Source of the DNA: Bordetella ansorpii
GTDB taxonomy: Bacteria > Pseudomonadota > Gammaproteobacteria > Burkholderiales > Burkholderiaceae_B
Assembly: GCF_900078315.1 (NCBI RefSeq)
Contig: NZ_FKBS01000029.1
Location: forward strand, 1-64,000
DNA length: 64,000 bases
Direction of reading: 5' to 3'
The position numbers and the translations under genes are program-made. How positions within the stretch are numbered: the stretch's first letter is position 1; each line of letters opens with the position of its first letter. A model generated the notes under the pieces. The model was not told where the DNA came from. It did no database searches and was given only the letters and a program-made list of their open reading frames with translations. Shown here piece after piece: positions 1 to 8,250 of this stretch.

Positions 1-152
1 ACGATTTCCTCACAGGCCGCGGCCACGCCGGGCGAGTAGGCCAGCGCCAGGTCGCGCTGGGTGACCAGCGGCTTGATGGCGTTGACGGCGATCTTCCCGG
101 GCTTGGGAAACTCGTGGTAATCCAGGGCGGCTTGACGATTGTTGGTGTCCAT
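1..152 (-). CDS. maeB: NADP-dependent malic enzyme, N-terminal fragment (cut by window edge)
   Basis: The first 50 codons of a gene that reads leftward out of the window. The peptide begins [15 protein letters not shown] and continues with [10 protein letters not shown] and [14 protein letters not shown], the conserved opening of the large bacterial malic enzymes (malic domain followed by a phosphotransacetylase-like domain in MaeB). This cytosolic enzyme oxidatively decarboxylates malate to pyruvate. Only the start of the malic domain is visible, so neither the catalytic residues nor the C-terminal domain can be checked. The start ATG lies at 150-152, and the gene is divergent from a LysR regulator 120 bases away, which may or may not control it. 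Confidence 0.85.
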   Translation of the reverse strand, partial: MDTNNRQAALDYHEFPKPGKIAVNAIKPLVTQRDLALAYSPGVAAACEEI

Positions 153-211
153 TGGCGTCCGATTGTGTAAATGAAATGACGAACCGGTGACAATGCTACG
201 CCCCATCCATA

Positions 212-247
212 AGGTGATTATTTGGTTTTGCTATGATTTCATCACCT
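212..247. promoter_or_regulatory. Inverted repeat in maeB/LysR divergent region, candidate LysR operator
   Basis: AGGTGAT at 212-218 is mirrored by ATCACCT at 241-247, a perfect 7-base inverted repeat with a 22-base AT-rich spacer. It lies just before the LysR start at 273 and after the maeB start. LysR proteins usually bind dyads in divergent promoters, so autoregulation is a reasonable inference. The spacing is longer than a single T-N11-A box. Confidence 0.35.
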
Positions 248-272
248 AACGCTTATGGTTTGATGCGTCCCC

Positions 273-1253
273 ATGCCTGAATCTCCGTCCAGCGAGGCCG
301 CGCGGCGCCTGACGGCCCGCCTGAAGATGCGGCACCTGGCCCTGTTGTTACAGATTCGGCAGCACGGTTCGCTGACCCGGGCGGCCGAACGCATGGCCAT
401 CAGCCAGCCCGCTCTCACCAACACCCTGACCGAACTCGAAGGCATGTTCGGCGCCCCGCTGTTCGAGCGTTCGGTGCGCGGCATGACGCCCACCGCGCTG
501 GGCGACGTGGTGCTGGGCCGCGCCCAGGCCATGCTGCAGGACCTGCAGCGCATGGTCGACGACATGGAAGCGGTGGCCGCCGGCCACGCCGCCCACCTGC
601 AGGTCGGCGTCACCCCCTTCATTCCCGGCCGCATCCTGTCGGCCGCCGTGCACCAGGCCCGTCCCGACGGCCAGCGCCTGACGGTCACCCTGCACGAAGG
701 CGCCGTCGCGCAACTGCTGGCGCAACTGCGCGATCACACGCTGGATCTGGTCATCGGCCCCGCGGTCGCCGGCCTGGACCTGTCGCAGCTCGCCTTCGAA
801 ACGTTGTACCGCCAGCCGCCGCGCCTGATCGCCAGCCGCCGCCTGGCCGCGCAACTGGGGCGCCAACGCCTGGACTGGCGCGCATTGGCCGAGCTGGACT
901 GGATCCTGGGCGCGCCGCAAACGGGCACGCGCGCACAACTGACCGACCTGTTCCTGGGCGCGGGCGTGCCGCCGCCCATGCCGGTGGCCGAAAGCGGCTC
1001 GCCGCGCCTGATCGGAGAGATGATCAGCGCCAGCGAACGCGCCATTTCGATCCTGCCGGCGGATATCGCGGAAGAGCTGGGCCGGGTGACCGGCGTGGCG
1101 GTGGTGCCCTACTCCTTCCACTGGAGTCCGCCCCCCATCGCGCTATACAGCCGCGCGGGCGCGGCGCCACGCGCGGCGGAACGCCTGTTTTCGGCGGCGT
1201 TGCGCGAGAGTTGCCGGTTGTACTACCCGGATGCCGGCCCATCGGGCGGATAG
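273..1253 (+). CDS. LysR family transcriptional regulator
   Basis: 326 residues, full length for a LysR regulator. The winged helix-turn-helix sits at about residues 18-77, with the recognition segment AAERMAISQPALTNTLTELE and the following FERSVRGMTPT wing. The remainder, to about residue 310, is the effector-binding domain. It has a longer N-terminal tail than usual and the KMRHLALLLQIRQHGSLTRA opening seen in GbpR/PcaQ-like members. It is divergent from maeB and followed at a 18-base gap by the convergent amn gene. The effector is unknown; control of maeB is possible from position only. An inverted repeat just upstream suggests autoregulation. Confidence 0.9.
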   Translation: MPESPSSEAARRLTARLKMRHLALLLQIRQHGSLTRAAERMAISQPALTNTLTELEGMFGAPLFERSVRGMTPTALGDVVLGRAQAMLQDLQRMVDDMEAVAAGHAAHLQVGVTPFIPGRILSAAVHQARPDGQRLTVTLHEGAVAQLLAQLRDHTLDLVIGPAVAGLDLSQLAFETLYRQPPRLIASRRLAAQLGRQRLDWRALAELDWILGAPQTGTRAQLTDLFLGAGVPPPMPVAESGSPRLIGEMISASERAISILPADIAEELGRVTGVAVVPYSFHWSPPPIALYSRAGAAPRAAERLFSAALRESCRLYYPDAGPSGG

Positions 1254-1271
1254 ACGAGCCAGCGGGAACGC

Positions 1272-2765
1272 CTACTGGAACGCCGTCTCCATGAACGTGC
1301 GCAGCTTGCGCGAATGCAGCCGTTCGGGCGGCATTTCACGCAGCAGCTCCAACGCGCGGATGCCGATCTCCAGATGCTGGTTGACCTGCCGGCGATAGAA
1401 CGCGCTGGCCATGCCGGGCAGCTTCAGCTCGCCATGCAGGGGTTTGTCGGACACGCACAGCAAGGTCCCGTAGGGCACGCGGAAGCGGAAGCCATTGGCG
1501 GCGATGGTGCCCGACTCCATGTCCAGCGCGATCGCGCGCGACTGCGCGAAACGCTGCACCAGCTCCCCCTGGTCGCGCAGTTCCCAGTTGCGGTTGTCGA
1601 TGGTGGCGACCGTGCCCGTGCGCATGATGCGCTTCAGGTCCCAGCCCGACAGCCCCGCCACTTCCTCCACCGCCTGCTCCAGCGCCACCTGCACCTCGGC
1701 CAGCGGCGGCACGGGCACCCAGGTGGGCAGGTCGGCATCCAGCACGTGATCGTCGCGCACATAACCATGCGCCAGCACGTAATCGCCCAGCCGCTGCGAA
1801 TCGCGCAGGCCCGCGCAGTGTCCCAGCATCAGCCACGCATGCGGACGCAGCACGGCAATGTGATCGGTGATCGTCTTGGCATTGGACGGCCCGACTCCGA
1901 TGTTCACCAGCGTGATGCCCGAATGATTGGCCCGCACCAGGTGATAGGCCGGCATCTGCGGCAGCCGCGCCATCCCGGGCGTGGGCGGCTCGGCATCGCC
2001 GCGGCGCGTGATGCGGTTGCCCGGCTCGACCAGCGCCTCGTAATCCCCTTCGCCTGACGCCATCAGCGCGCGGGCCCGGGCGCAGAACTCGTCCACGTAG
2101 AACTGGTAATTGGTGAACAGCACGTAGTTCTGGAAATGCGCGGGCGCCGTCGCGGTGTAGTGTTGCAGGCGATGCAGCGAATAATCCACGCGCGTGGCGG
2201 TGAACGGCGCCAGCGGACGGCGTTCGCCCGGCTGCCCGCGCCAGGTGCCATTGACGATGGCGTCGTCCGTCACCGCCAGGTCGGGCACGTCGAACACGTC
2301 GCGCAAGGGACGGCCCAGGTTCTCCAGATGCTCGCCCTCCACATACGCGCCGTCCGGAAAGGCGAAATGCAGGGGAATCGGCATGTCCGACTCGCCCACC
2401 TCGACCGACGTGCCGTGGTTCTGCAGCAGCAGGCGGATCTGCTGCTCCAGGTAATCGCGGAACAGGATGGGCTGCGTGATGGTGGTCTGGTAGGCGCCCG
2501 GCTCGGCCACGTGCCCGTATGACAGGCGCGAATCGATCAGGTCATGGGTGCCCACGGCGATGCGCACCGCGGGGTAATACACCCGCGCGCGGCCCGCGTC
2601 GTCGGTGCGGGCCAGCACGTCCTGGAAGGCCTGGCGCAGGAAGGCGGTATTGCGGTCGTAGATATGGATCAGGCGCTCGACCGCCGCGCGGGCGTCGTCG
2701 AAAGGCTGGAACGGAATGGGATCGGGCCGGCGCAGGGTGTTCGGTCCGGGGGCAGCGTGCATCAT
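1272..2765 (-). CDS. amn: AMP nucleosidase
   Basis: 497 residues, the usual length of bacterial Amn, which hydrolyses AMP to adenine and ribose 5-phosphate in the cytosol and helps set adenylate pools. The N-terminal AMP nucleosidase domain (to about residue 180) carries ARVYYPAVRIAVGTHDLIDS and YGHVAEPGAYQTTITQP. The C-terminal half is a nucleoside-phosphorylase-fold domain, with GITLVNIGVGPSNAKTITDH and MLGHCAGLRDSQRLGDYVL at about 285-335. The start at 2765 is supported by AGGAG eight bases upstream; a second ATG follows immediately. It is transcribed alone, convergent with the LysR gene and divergent from the small exported protein. Confidence 0.93.
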   Translation of the reverse strand: MMHAAPGPNTLRRPDPIPFQPFDDARAAVERLIHIYDRNTAFLRQAFQDVLARTDDAGRARVYYPAVRIAVGTHDLIDSRLSYGHVAEPGAYQTTITQPILFRDYLEQQIRLLLQNHGTSVEVGESDMPIPLHFAFPDGAYVEGEHLENLGRPLRDVFDVPDLAVTDDAIVNGTWRGQPGERRPLAPFTATRVDYSLHRLQHYTATAPAHFQNYVLFTNYQFYVDEFCARARALMASGEGDYEALVEPGNRITRRGDAEPPTPGMARLPQMPAYHLVRANHSGITLVNIGVGPSNAKTITDHIAVLRPHAWLMLGHCAGLRDSQRLGDYVLAHGYVRDDHVLDADLPTWVPVPPLAEVQVALEQAVEEVAGLSGWDLKRIMRTGTVATIDNRNWELRDQGELVQRFAQSRAIALDMESGTIAANGFRFRVPYGTLLCVSDKPLHGELKLPGMASAFYRRQVNQHLEIGIRALELLREMPPERLHSRKLRTFMETAFQ

Positions 2766-2884
2766 CGATTCGGCTCCTGAAGCGCCGTGCCGGCGTGCGC
2801 CGGCGCGGCGAACTGTGGCCGATTATGCCCGAGCCGGCCGACCGCCGTATGCACGCCCCGGTGCGGCGGTCGCTTTTCAAAAAA

Positions 2885-2901
2885 GAACAATATATCATTA
2901 C
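2885..2901. promoter_or_regulatory. Candidate Zur-like half operator in an AT-rich promoter
   Basis: The stretch 2878-2912 is strikingly AT-rich compared with its surroundings. On the minus strand it contains GTAATGATATATTGTTC. The left half resembles the GTAATGnTATA half-site of proteobacterial Zur boxes as I remember them, but the right half is degenerate. It lies about 30 bases before the small exported protein and TonB receptor genes, where zinc repression would make sense. This is an inference from a partial match. Confidence 0.28.
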
Positions 2902-2926
2902 AAGACTTATCACTGCCTCTCCCGTC

Positions 2927-3289
2927 ATGCCCGTGCGCCGCATCGGCCCTCTTGCGTTCCTGCCCAGGCAGCCGTTGGCTCGCCTGGCGGCGCTGCTGTG
3001 GCTGCTGGCCTGCATCCTGGGCACGCCCGGCGCGGCAACGCTGCACGTGCTGTCGCACGTGGCCAGCACCGCCGCCAGCACCCGGGACGACACGCCGGCG
3101 ACGCACCACGACGAACAATGCGAGCTCTGCGCGGCCTGGCACGAATTGGGCAGCGCACTGCCCAGCACGCCGCCCTTGCTGCCGGCGGCCACGCCACGCG
3201 CCCTGCCGCCGGTCCTGGCCAGCGCGCCCACTCCCCGCACCGCCGCGCCGCGCTGGTTCCATCCCCGCGCCCCGCCCATCCAGGCCTGA
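2927..3289 (+). CDS. Small exported Cys/His protein (DUF2946-like)
   Basis: 120 residues. A hydrophobic segment at about residues 18-37 (LARLAALLWLLACILGTPGA) is a signal peptide or anchor. After it come His40, His44, His60, His61, Cys65, Cys68 and His72, with the motif HHDEQCELC, and then a Pro/Ala-rich tail. Small proteins with such a Cys-x2-Cys/His pattern are often encoded directly before metal-related TonB receptors, and they resemble DUF2946. A role as a periplasmic metal-binding or metal-sensing accessory of the next gene is inference. The chosen ATG precedes the hydrophobic segment; an upstream in-frame extension runs through the amn start region and is unlikely. Confidence 0.6.
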   Translation: MPVRRIGPLAFLPRQPLARLAALLWLLACILGTPGAATLHVLSHVASTAASTRDDTPATHHDEQCELCAAWHELGSALPSTPPLLPAATPRALPPVLASAPTPRTAAPRWFHPRAPPIQA

Positions 3290-3436
3290 AACGCCCGCAA
3301 GCGCCTTTCGCCCGCGCTGCCCACCCGATGAACCTGCTTCACGACCCTCCCGCGATGCGCCGGTTCGCGCTCGCGCGATGCGTCGATGGCACAGGACACC
3401 GATCGGGCAGTTGCCAATCCCTGGATCACATCGACC

Positions 3437-5527
3437 ATGCAAAACCACATTCCGTCCGCGCCCCGCGCGGCACGCGCCGCCGCGCGCCTGTCCCTCACCC
3501 CTCTCGCGCTGGCCCTCGCCCTGGCCGCCTCCTGCGCCCACGCCCAGAACGATGCGGGCAGCGGCATCACGCTGGCCCCGGTCATCGTCACCGGCAACCC
3601 GCTGGGCAGCGACGAACTGTCCTCCCCCTCCACGGTCGTGCAGGGCAAGGAACTGGATCTGCGCCGTGGCGCCACCCTGGGCGAGACGCTCAATGGCCTG
3701 CCCGGCATCTCCACCACCACCTACGGCCCGATGGTGGGCCGTCCCATCATCCGCGGCATGGACGGCGACCGCATCCGCCTGATGCAGAACGGCGTCGGCA
3801 CACTGGACGCCTCCTCGCTGTCGTTCGACCATGCCGTGCCGCAGGATCCCCTGTCGGCCGACCGCGTCGAGATCCTGCGCGGCCCCGCCGCGCTGATGTA
3901 CGGCGGCAACGCCATCGGCGGCGTGGTCAACACCATCGACAACCGCATCCCCATGGAACCCATCGACGGCGTGCAGGGCACCGTGGTGGGCAGCTACGGC
4001 AGCGGCAGCCGGGACCGCAACGGCGGCGTACAGGTCGAGGGCGGCAACGGCACCGTGGCCATCCATGCCGACGTCTACGGCCGCAAGACCGGTGAGTTGC
4101 GCATCCCCGGCTACGCCCACAGCGCCTCGCAACGCGCGCTGGACCCCGCCGGCGAAGACCAGGCGCGCAACCGCCTGCCCAACTCCGACGGCCACGACGA
4201 CGGCGGCGCGTTCGGCCTGTCCATCACCGGCGACCACGGCTATGGCGGCGTTTCCTACAGCGGCTTCGAATCCGAATACGGCTCGGTGGCCGAGTCCGCC
4301 GTGCGCATCCGCATGCGCCAGGAACGTTTCGGCATGGCCGGCGAAATCCGCGACCTGGACGGCTTCATCAAGAGCGTGAAGGCCAATTTCGCCTACACCG
4401 ACTACCAGCACAAGGAGATCGAGGACGGCGAGACCGGCACGATCTTCAAGAACCGCGGCTACGAAGCCCGCCTGGAAGCGCGCCACGCCGACCTGGGCCC
4501 GGTGCACGGCGCCATCGGCCTGCAATTCGGCCAGACGAAGTTCTCGGCCCTGGGTGACGAAGCCCTGGTGCCCACCACCGACACCGACAGCATGGCGCTG
4601 TTCCTGGTCGAGGAATGGAAGGTGAACGACCGCCTGACGCTGTCGGCGGGCGCCCGAGCCGACCACACGCGCCTGTCGCCCGCCGCTGGCGGCAACGAGC
4701 GCTTCGACGGCTCGGAAGAACGCGACTTCACCGCGGGCAGCGCCTCGCTGGGCGCGGTCTACAAGCTGGATCCGACCTGGTCCGTGGCGGCCAACGGCGC
4801 CTACACCGAACGCGCGCCCACGTTCTATGAGCTGTACTCCAACGGCCCGCATGAGGCCACGGGCCAGTTCCTGACGGGCGACCAGCACCTGGGCAAGGAA
4901 CGCGCCTGGTCCGCCGACCTGGCGCTGCGCTACAAGCAGAATGCCAACCACGGCAGCATCGGCGTGTTCTATAGCCGCTTCGCCAACTACCTGGGCGAAT
5001 TCAACACCGGACGCTATCGCAACGACGACGGCGACGTGGTGGACGCCAGCACCGACGACGCGCTGCCCGAAGCCCGCTACCGCGGCGTGCGCGCCCAGTT
5101 GTACGGTATCGAAGCAGAGAGCGTGACCCGCGTGCTGGAGCGCAACGGCCACCGCCTGGACCTGGGCCTGACCGGTGACTACACCCTGGCCCGCAATCTG
5201 GAAACCGGCGAGCCGCTGCCCCGCATTCCGCCGCTGCGCCTGCGCGTGGCGCTGGACTACGGCTACGGTCCGTTCGACGCCGGCGTCAGCCTGTCCAAGG
5301 CCTTCTCCCAGCACCGCCGTCCCGACGAGGACACCTCGACCGCCGGCTACTACAGCCTGGACGGCAACCTGGGTTACCGCTTCAAGCTGAACGCCACGCA
5401 ATGGCAGGCCTACCTGCGCGGCATCAACCTGACCAACCAGGACATCCGCTACGCGACCTCGGTGCTGCGTGACGTGGCGCCGCAAGGCGGCCGCGCCGTG
5501 CTGGTGGGGCTGCGCGGCAGTTTCTAG
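3437..5527 (+). CDS. TonB-dependent outer-membrane receptor, ZnuD-like (probable zinc uptake)
   Basis: 696 residues from the chosen start. The signal peptide covers about residues 1-36, ending CAHA before QNDAG. The plug domain (about 50-165) contains RRGATLGETLNGLPGIS, RPIIRGMDGDRI and the run DPLSADRVEILRGPAALMYG followed by GGVVNTIDNRIP; that pattern resembles the ZnuD family of zinc receptors. The rest forms the beta-barrel, ending in the aromatic terminus GLRGSF. His/Asp-rich loops such as NSDGHDDGG fit metal binding. The barrel would import ligand using TonB energy. Upstream is the Cys/His small protein, and a hairpin terminator follows directly. Substrate assignment is by resemblance; copper or another metal is the alternative. 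An in-frame ATG at 3386 is an alternative start. Confidence 0.82.
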   Translation: MQNHIPSAPRAARAAARLSLTPLALALALAASCAHAQNDAGSGITLAPVIVTGNPLGSDELSSPSTVVQGKELDLRRGATLGETLNGLPGISTTTYGPMVGRPIIRGMDGDRIRLMQNGVGTLDASSLSFDHAVPQDPLSADRVEILRGPAALMYGGNAIGGVVNTIDNRIPMEPIDGVQGTVVGSYGSGSRDRNGGVQVEGGNGTVAIHADVYGRKTGELRIPGYAHSASQRALDPAGEDQARNRLPNSDGHDDGGAFGLSITGDHGYGGVSYSGFESEYGSVAESAVRIRMRQERFGMAGEIRDLDGFIKSVKANFAYTDYQHKEIEDGETGTIFKNRGYEARLEARHADLGPVHGAIGLQFGQTKFSALGDEALVPTTDTDSMALFLVEEWKVNDRLTLSAGARADHTRLSPAAGGNERFDGSEERDFTAGSASLGAVYKLDPTWSVAANGAYTERAPTFYELYSNGPHEATGQFLTGDQHLGKERAWSADLALRYKQNANHGSIGVFYSRFANYLGEFNTGRYRNDDGDVVDASTDDALPEARYRGVRAQLYGIEAESVTRVLERNGHRLDLGLTGDYTLARNLETGEPLPRIPPLRLRVALDYGYGPFDAGVSLSKAFSQHRRPDEDTSTAGYYSLDGNLGYRFKLNATQWQAYLRGINLTNQDIRYATSVLRDVAPQGGRAVLVGLRGSF

Positions 5528-5535
5528 GCGTTGAT

Positions 5536-5568
5536 GGGGCGGACCTACGGAATGTAGCGGTCCGCCCC
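5536..5568 (+). terminator. Hairpin terminator after the TonB receptor gene
   Basis: GGGGCGGACC at 5536-5545 pairs perfectly with GGTCCGCCCC at 5559-5568, with an inner CTAC/GTAG stem. It starts nine bases after the receptor stop codon. Only a short T run (TTGT) follows, so termination strength is uncertain. Confidence 0.6.
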
Positions 5569-5752
5569 TTGTCCATGCTTCTGAAACGGATTGGAAATAC
5601 TTCATGAAATATGACGAACGCAATGAAACTTTATACCCCTATAATCGTCACAACTTTCATGATGCTTCGGCGCAACACGCCGTCATCTTCTTCATTTGCG
5701 CCGGCTTCCCCTCGCTAGCCGCCGTCATCCGCGCTTTCTTCCCCGACGTCCA

Positions 5753-6343
5753 ATGACTCCGCCACAGCGAAAAAAATCATTCACGATTCCGCTTACTTTT
5801 CCGCTGGCCGCATCAGCCCTTGCCTTAAGCCTGCTGTCGCTTCCCGCGCAAGCCACGCTCTCCAACCCGCCAGCCCGCGCCAGCCTGGAAGGCCTGCGCC
5901 TGGTGGGTGAAGCCACCGTTCCCACGCTGCGCGACATGGTCGTGCGCGCGGGTATGGAAGCCATCGGCACTCCGTACTCGTGGGGCGGCGACGATCCCGA
6001 AGACGGTTTCGATTGCAGCGGCCTGGTGCTGTTCGTGTATCGCGAGATCGCCGGCGTGAATCTGCCCCGCACGGCGCGTGCCCAACGCAAGACGGGCAAG
6101 GCGGTCACCCGCACGCAACTGCAGCCCGGCGACCTGGTCTTCTTCACCACGCGCGGCCGCCGCGGCGGTATCTCGCACGTCGGCATGTATATCGGTCGTG
6201 GCGAGTTCGTGCATGCTCCCAGCCGCGGCGACTCGGTTCGCGTCGACCGCCTGGACAACACGTACTGGCACCGCAATTATGCGGGCGCGCGCCGTTACCT
6301 GAAGGGCGGCGAAACGCGGGTCGCCAGCGCCGGCCAACCCTGA
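5753..6343 (+). CDS. NlpC/P60 family cell-wall endopeptidase
   Basis: 196 residues. The N-terminal segment (about 11-34) is a signal peptide ending in PAQA. The C-terminal NlpC/P60 domain (about 62-190) has the complete triad: Cys88 in GFDCSGLV, His142 in SHVGMYIG and His154 in FVHAPS. It also has the family motifs GTPYSWGG and LQPGDLVFF. Such enzymes cleave peptide cross-links or stem peptides in peptidoglycan in the periplasm. I chose 5753 rather than the ATG at 5696 because it places the signal peptide at the N-terminus. It appears monocistronic. Confidence 0.9.
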   Translation: MTPPQRKKSFTIPLTFPLAASALALSLLSLPAQATLSNPPARASLEGLRLVGEATVPTLRDMVVRAGMEAIGTPYSWGGDDPEDGFDCSGLVLFVYREIAGVNLPRTARAQRKTGKAVTRTQLQPGDLVFFTTRGRRGGISHVGMYIGRGEFVHAPSRGDSVRVDRLDNTYWHRNYAGARRYLKGGETRVASAGQP

Positions 6344-6419
6344 AGGCTGGCCGGGCGCCGAAGCGCCGGGCGCCGGAACGCCCGCCGCGGCAACCCCTGC
6401 CGCCGGGGCGGCGCGGGAC

Positions 6420-7187
6420 TTACCCCCGCCCCACGAAGGGCATGGTCGTCGCCATGATGGTCATGAATTGCACGTTGGCATCCAGCGGCAGCGCGGCCAT
6501 GTCCGCCACCGCGCGGGCCACGTGGCCCACGTCCATGCGCGGCTCCACGCGCGTGCTGCCATCGGCCTGAAGAATGCCGGCCGCCATGCGGTCGGTCATC
6601 TCCGTCACCGCGTTGCCGATGTCGATCTGCCCGCATGCGATGCCGTCGTTGCGGCAGTCCAGCGAGATCGACTTGGTCAGCCCTGTCACCGCATGCTTGG
6701 TCGCCGTATAGGCGATGGAATACGGCCGCGGCGCGTGCGCCGAGATCGACCCGTTGTTGATGATGCGGCCGCCGCGCGGATTCTGCGCCTTCATCAGGCG
6801 GATGGCCGCCTGCGCGCACAGGAACATGCCGGTCAGGTTGGTGTCGACCACCTCTCGCCAAGTCTCCACGGGCAGTTCCTCGATCGGCACCGCCGGCGCG
6901 CCCCGCCCCGCATTGTTGAACAGCACGTCCAGCCGGCCGTAGGCGCGCTGGGTTTCGTCGAACAGTTCGCGCACCGAGGACTCGCGGGTCACGTCGGTGG
7001 GCACCACCAGCGCGCGGGCGCTGTCGTCGCCCGCCGCCACGCGAGTGTGTTCGAGCGGCTCGGGCCGGCGGCCCGCCAGCACCACGCGGTAGCCGCGCGC
7101 CAGAAGCTCCAGGGCCACGGCGCGGCCGATGCCGGTACCGGCGCCAGTGACCAGGGCGACCTTGGCGGGTTGATCGTTCGTGTGCAT
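6420..7187 (-). CDS. Short-chain dehydrogenase/reductase
   Basis: 255 residues, typical SDR size. It has the NAD(P)-binding [12 protein letters not shown] near the N-terminus (about 14-25), NNAGRGAP (about 90), the catalytic Ser in [10 protein letters not shown] and the YTATK motif (about 155-160). The proline/glycine PG motif that usually follows is replaced by [11 protein letters not shown], a common variation. Substrate is unknown. The start at 7187 is set by AAGGAG six bases upstream; an in-frame ATG two codons earlier (7193) abuts the same ribosome binding site and is less likely. It is divergent from gmk and convergent with the NlpC/P60 gene. Confidence 0.88.
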   Translation of the reverse strand: MHTNDQPAKVALVTGAGTGIGRAVALELLARGYRVVLAGRRPEPLEHTRVAAGDDSARALVVPTDVTRESSVRELFDETQRAYGRLDVLFNNAGRGAPAVPIEELPVETWREVVDTNLTGMFLCAQAAIRLMKAQNPRGGRIINNGSISAHAPRPYSIAYTATKHAVTGLTKSISLDCRNDGIACGQIDIGNAVTEMTDRMAAGILQADGSTRVEPRMDVGHVARAVADMAALPLDANVQFMTIMATTMPFVGRG

Positions 7188-7334
7188 GCCCATCTCCTTA
7201 TTCTTCGGCTGGGGGAATTCTTCGGCAAGGGAATCGGCGCATCCTAGCAGCAACGGCCACAGTCTTGCCGACAATCCGCAACACAGCCTGCCGATTTGCT
7301 ATTCTTCGTGTCTTGCCGTTTTTGTTTCAGCCAC

Positions 7335-7967
7335 ATGACCCACTCGCCCGGAAACGTGTTCATGGTCGTCGCCCCCAGCGGGGCCGGCAAATCGAGCCTG
7401 GTTCGCGCCCTGCTCGACCGTGATCCTTCCATCATCCTGTCGATTTCGTGCACCACGCGACAGCCGCGTCCGGGTGAGGCCGACGGCCGCGAGTACCGTT
7501 TCGTCACAACAGAAGCATTTACGCAGATGCGCCAGGCAGACGCCTTGCTGGAGTGGGCCGAGGTGCATGGCAACTTCTACGGCACGCCGCGCGACCGCAT
7601 CGATGCGGCCACGGCCGCCGGCCAGGACGTGCTGCTGGAAATCGATTGGCAAGGCGCCCGCCAAGTCAAGCAGCGCTATCCGCAGGCCATCGGCATCTTC
7701 ATCCTGCCGCCTTCCATCGAGGAACTGGCGGCCCGCCTGAAGGCGCGCGGACAGGATGACGCCGCCGTGATCGAGCGCCGCCTGCTGGCCGCGGGGGGCG
7801 AGATCGCCCATGCGCCTGAATGCGAATATGTTATTATTAATCAAGAATTTAGCGTGGCGCTGTCCGAGCTAGGCCAAGTTGTCAGTGCCGCCCGGCTGCG
7901 TTTTGCTTCCCAGGCCGCCCGCAATGCCCAGTTGTTCGCGCAGTTGGGCATCCCCGCGGCGCACTAG
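7335..7967 (+). CDS. gmk: Guanylate kinase
   Basis: 210 residues. The P-loop APSGAGKSS lies at residues 13-21, followed by [16 protein letters not shown], the GMP-binding region, then [15 protein letters not shown] and [13 protein letters not shown]. The enzyme phosphorylates GMP to GDP in the cytosol. It is the first gene of gmk-rpoZ-spoT, an order conserved in betaproteobacteria and gammaproteobacteria. The start at 7335 gives the normal N-terminus; an upstream ATG at 7296 adds a Cys/Phe-rich extension that does not look coding. A local AT-rich stretch (about 7826-7850) lies within the gene. Confidence 0.96.
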   Translation: MTHSPGNVFMVVAPSGAGKSSLVRALLDRDPSIILSISCTTRQPRPGEADGREYRFVTTEAFTQMRQADALLEWAEVHGNFYGTPRDRIDAATAAGQDVLLEIDWQGARQVKQRYPQAIGIFILPPSIEELAARLKARGQDDAAVIERRLLAAGGEIAHAPECEYVIINQEFSVALSELGQVVSAARLRFASQAARNAQLFAQLGIPAAH

Positions 7968-8025
7968 CCGTCCCCTTCCGCCGCGCATCCCTTCCTTCCA
8001 TCCGTATTCCCTCCAGGTATCGTCC

Positions 8026-8229
8026 ATGGCCCGTATTACCGTCGAAGATTGTCTGAACCAGATCCCCAACCGCTTCAAGCTCACGCTGGCCGCCACCTAC
8101 CGCGCCCGCGAGCTGGCCCAGGGTCATGCCCCGCGCCTGGACACCAAGGACAAGCCGACCGTGACGGCACTGCGTGAAATCGCTTCGGGCCTGACCGGCC
8201 TGGAAATGCTCCGCAAAGTCCCGACCTGA
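8026..8229 (+). CDS. rpoZ: RNA polymerase omega subunit
   Basis: 67 residues, the length of beta-proteobacterial omega. It starts [20 protein letters not shown] and contains the [13 protein letters not shown] and [11 protein letters not shown] segments that bind the beta-prime C-terminus. It helps assemble core RNA polymerase and forms part of ppGpp site 1, which fits its position directly before spoT. It lies 58 bases after gmk and 21 bases before spoT, so the three genes are probably co-transcribed. Confidence 0.96.
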   Translation: MARITVEDCLNQIPNRFKLTLAATYRARELAQGHAPRLDTKDKPTVTALREIASGLTGLEMLRKVPT

Positions 8230-8250
8230 TCGGGCCCCGCGAGGCGCGGC

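Noticed and set aside
2762-5623. Long minus-strand open frame of 953 codons opposite the TonB receptor
   Set aside because: Antisense open frames are common in GC-rich DNA. Its residues are His/Gly/Ala/Val-rich with no motif, while the plus strand encodes a complete receptor.
5640-5645. TATAAT in front of the NlpC/P60 gene
   Set aside because: A perfect -10-like hexamer, but no -35 match at 16-18 bases, so it is not called as a promoter.
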